Source: an uncultured Opitutales bacterium (GTDB taxonomy: Bacteria; Verrucomicrobiota; Verrucomicrobiia; Opitutales; Intestinicryptomonadaceae). From it: 35,789 bases of DNA. Made by a program: the position numbers and the translations under genes. Positions 34,391 to 35,789 of the stretch are shown here, piece after piece (the stretch's first letter is position 1; every line of letters starts with the position of its first letter). The DNA lies in assembly GCA_900545715.1 (NCBI GenBank), contig URAJ01000024.1, forward strand, positions 1-35,789, written 5' to 3'. The notes under the pieces were generated by a model. It saw nothing but the letters and a program-made list of their open reading frames with translations, was not told the origin of the DNA and did not search any database.

Positions 34391-35389
34391 TTATCTTTTT
34401 CTTTTTACAGCTCCAATGGCCGCTATAACCGACAAAACCGCAAGGAAAGCCGTTTCGGCGGGCTCCGGCACAGGGGTCGTGGCGATAATTGCGTTTATGG
34501 TGTCGGCGTATTCTTCAAGATTTAAAGCTAATGTAAGGGAATTTTCATACAGCGCTGAAGGATCTATGCCGGTTGGGCGCCCGTCGGAGCCATAAGTGAG
34601 CTTTGCTTCGTCGTATGAGCCAAAGATGGCGGTCGAGGTAGAAATGCTCGGATAGACGCTCGTTATAGTTCCGACAATATACCATTCATCTTCAAAATAC
34701 ACAAACATGCCTCCGCCGGAATCTCCTGTCAAAGCCTGCGCTGAACCTGTTTCAGTTTCCGCCATTGTAATAAGGTAGTTAAAACCGTCGGTGGTTTGGG
34801 TCGTGAACAACGATGATTCGCCAGCGTGAATAGTTCCGCGCAGGCCGTTTGAAGAAACGGTTTCCGCGTCGATTGCGGCAGAGTCGTCTCTGCCAAAGCC
34901 GGCACCGGCGATTGTAATTAGCGTGCCTCTTTCGTAGGTATAGCCCGTGATAATGTTTCCTGTACTGGAATATCCGAAGGTGGTTGTTTCGAGCGACGCA
35001 TATGCGTTTTGCGGGGCGATGCTCACACTTGAGAGGCTTGTGAGCGATTGGTAATCCTCAACATAAAAAAGCTTCAAATCAGCTCCGTAAGAGGAATTGA
35101 GGGTATTATCAACATAGGAAATCTTTGCGGTTTGCCCGTTTTGGGAGACCGAAACCGAGCTGTTGAGCGAAACATGGTTTGCAGTCAGAAACCAGCCGTT
35201 TCCAAGATGCACTGCCGAACTGTCAGATACCGCAACTACGCTTGTGAGCGCGGTGTTTTCGGGATTTTGATAATCGACTTCTGATAAAAGATTGCTCTCG
35301 CCGTAAGTAATGACGGCATTTGAAGAGAATGGGAACAATGATGCAACGGCGAAAATAGAAATTCTTAGGATGATTTTTGTATTTTTCAT
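34391..35389 (-). CDS. Trypsin-like serine protease with PEP-CTERM sorting signal
   Basis: The 332-residue exported protein has a signal peptide (IILRISIFAVASLFPFSSNA). The catalytic triad is visible as H72 (LTANHVSL), D104 (YGADLKLF) and S224 (GDSGGGMFV), with a following IVGTITS strand, so the enzyme looks active. The C terminus is a PEP-CTERM tag: VPEPAET (PEP 308-310), a hydrophobic segment and KRKR. It would be sorted to the envelope or surface by an exosortase not encoded in this window. It is transcribed away from the rRNA leader. Confidence 0.88.
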   Translation of the reverse strand: MKNTKIILRISIFAVASLFPFSSNAVITYGESNLLSEVDYQNPENTALTSVVAVSDSSAVHLGNGWFLTANHVSLNSSVSVSQNGQTAKISYVDNTLNSSYGADLKLFYVEDYQSLTSLSSVSIAPQNAYASLETTTFGYSSTGNIITGYTYERGTLITIAGAGFGRDDSAAIDAETVSSNGLRGTIHAGESSLFTTQTTDGFNYLITMAETETGSAQALTGDSGGGMFVYFEDEWYIVGTITSVYPSISTSTAIFGSYDEAKLTYGSDGRPTGIDPSALYENSLTLALNLEEYADTINAIIATTPVPEPAETAFLAVLSVIAAIGAVKRKR

Positions 35390-35503
35390 TTAAATTTTAT
35401 TAAAAAAATAAAAAGAAGGAAAGTTTCAAAAGAATGTAAGTTTATGCAGAGTAGTAAGCAATAGAAAATTTATAAAAAAAATAAAAAAATTTCAAAAAAA
35501 ACG

Positions 35504-35540
35504 TTGACAAAAGAAATGGATATAGGCTTAATAGGCGGCC
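35504..35540 (+). promoter_or_regulatory. rRNA operon promoter P1 (predicted)
   Basis: TTGACA (35504-35509), 17 bases, CTTAAT (35527-35532), then GGCGGCC (35534-35540) at the expected start. A run of A and T lies upstream, like an UP element. The GC-rich discriminator is typical of stable-RNA promoters under stringent control. Confidence 0.7.
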
Positions 35541-35544
35541 TTTT

Positions 35545-35590
35545 CACCGATAAAGGGTAGTTGAATATGATTCAACAAAACTTTTCGGTG
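35545..35590 (+). other. Structured leader segment between P1 and P2
   Basis: CACCGA (35545-35550) pairs with TCGGTG (35585-35590), extended by AAAG/CTTT, and encloses a second stem GTTGAA (35560-35565) with TTCAAC (35571-35576). Confidence 0.55.
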
Positions 35591-35669
35591 GCAGCTCAAA
35601 TATGAGAATATGCGATCTGCCCGCTTGAAAAACTTTTTTAAAAAAAGTTAAAAAAGTTGGGAAAAAGGC

Positions 35670-35706
35670 TTGACACAGGGTTGAAGATAGTTCTTTATGG
35701 GCGGCC
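35670..35706 (+). promoter_or_regulatory. rRNA operon promoter P2 (predicted)
   Basis: TTGACA (35670-35675), 17 bases, CTTTAT (35693-35698) and GGGCGGCC (35699-35706) repeat the P1 geometry at the same spacing. A hairpin TCGAC (35708-35712) with GTCGA (35724-35728) starts the transcript. Confidence 0.7.
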
Positions 35707-35778
35707 TTCGACTTTAAAAAGAGGTCGAGAGAAGAAAAAGAGGTTAACCCTTAAGATGGGGTAGCCGATAAGAGAGAA

Positions 35779-35789
35779 GTTCTTTGAAA
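35779..35789 (+). promoter_or_regulatory. boxA-like antitermination motif, rRNA leader
   Basis: GTTCTTTGAAA at the window end resembles the boxA motif found shortly before 16S rRNA in many phyla. With the two promoters it indicates that a 16S rRNA gene starts beyond the window. The rRNA itself is not visible. Confidence 0.6.

Noticed and set aside
1..35789. CRISPR array, insertion sequence or prophage
   Set aside because: No regularly spaced repeats, transposase gene or phage structural gene was seen; the only mobility gene is the solitary integrase.

Overview
The window is a chromosomal segment of a Gram-negative bacterium, most likely Verrucomicrobiota (Opitutae-like, probably anaerobic and glycan-degrading). 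This is inferred from two PEP-CTERM surface proteins, a solitary tyrosine integrase of a type I associate with Verrucomicrobia and Planctomycetes, GH97 and GH106 glycosidases, a CsgG/LpoB-type outer-membrane lipoprotein operon and a rubredoxin domain. Most genes have moderate GC. The patch at about 6.7-9.3 kb, with weaker bias to 10.5 kb, is clearly AT-rich.

Layout. 1-2930: a tight run of the ftsY 3' end, aroB, a TatD-family hydrolase and a tcdA-like gene, with 4-base or 1-base overlaps. 2964-6728: rhomboid protease, tail-specific protease (prc/ctp) and an RpiB-like isomerase. 6729-10540: an accessory patch with a leftward integrase diverging from a pentapeptide-repeat PEP-CTERM protein, then a DUF2971 protein. 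The integrase 5' region carries three 15-bp interrupted palindromes. 10541-17407: a bidirectional terminator, GH97 (-), a rubredoxin-ThDP enzyme fusion (+), then metY and cysK (-). 17408-20035: a structured, terminator-ended leader candidate followed by a GNAT gene, dapA and dapB. 20312-24328: GH106-like glycosidase (-) and a GT11 fucosyltransferase (+).

24374-28834: five exported proteins in one operon (a PEGA-like protein, a CsgG-like protein, a COG3014-like lipoprotein, YcfL and LpoB), probably acting at the outer membrane/peptidoglycan interface. 28930-32592: the oxidative pentose phosphate genes gnd, zwf and pgl, overlapping each other by 31 and 20 nt. 32593-34390: a Sel1-repeat protein between hairpin-rich intergenic regions. 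34391-35389: an apparently active trypsin-like PEP-CTERM protease (-). The last 290 bases look like an rRNA operon leader: two TTGACA promoters sharing a GGCGGCC initiation region, hairpins and a terminal boxA-like GTTCTTTGAAA. The window seems to stop just before 16S rRNA.

The most interesting points are the integrase/pentapeptide cassette with its palindromes and composition break, the rubredoxin-ThDP fusion, the candidate structured RNAs at 17507-17658 and 32968-33071, and a recurring promoter geometry that would give leaderless mRNAs for four exported proteins.
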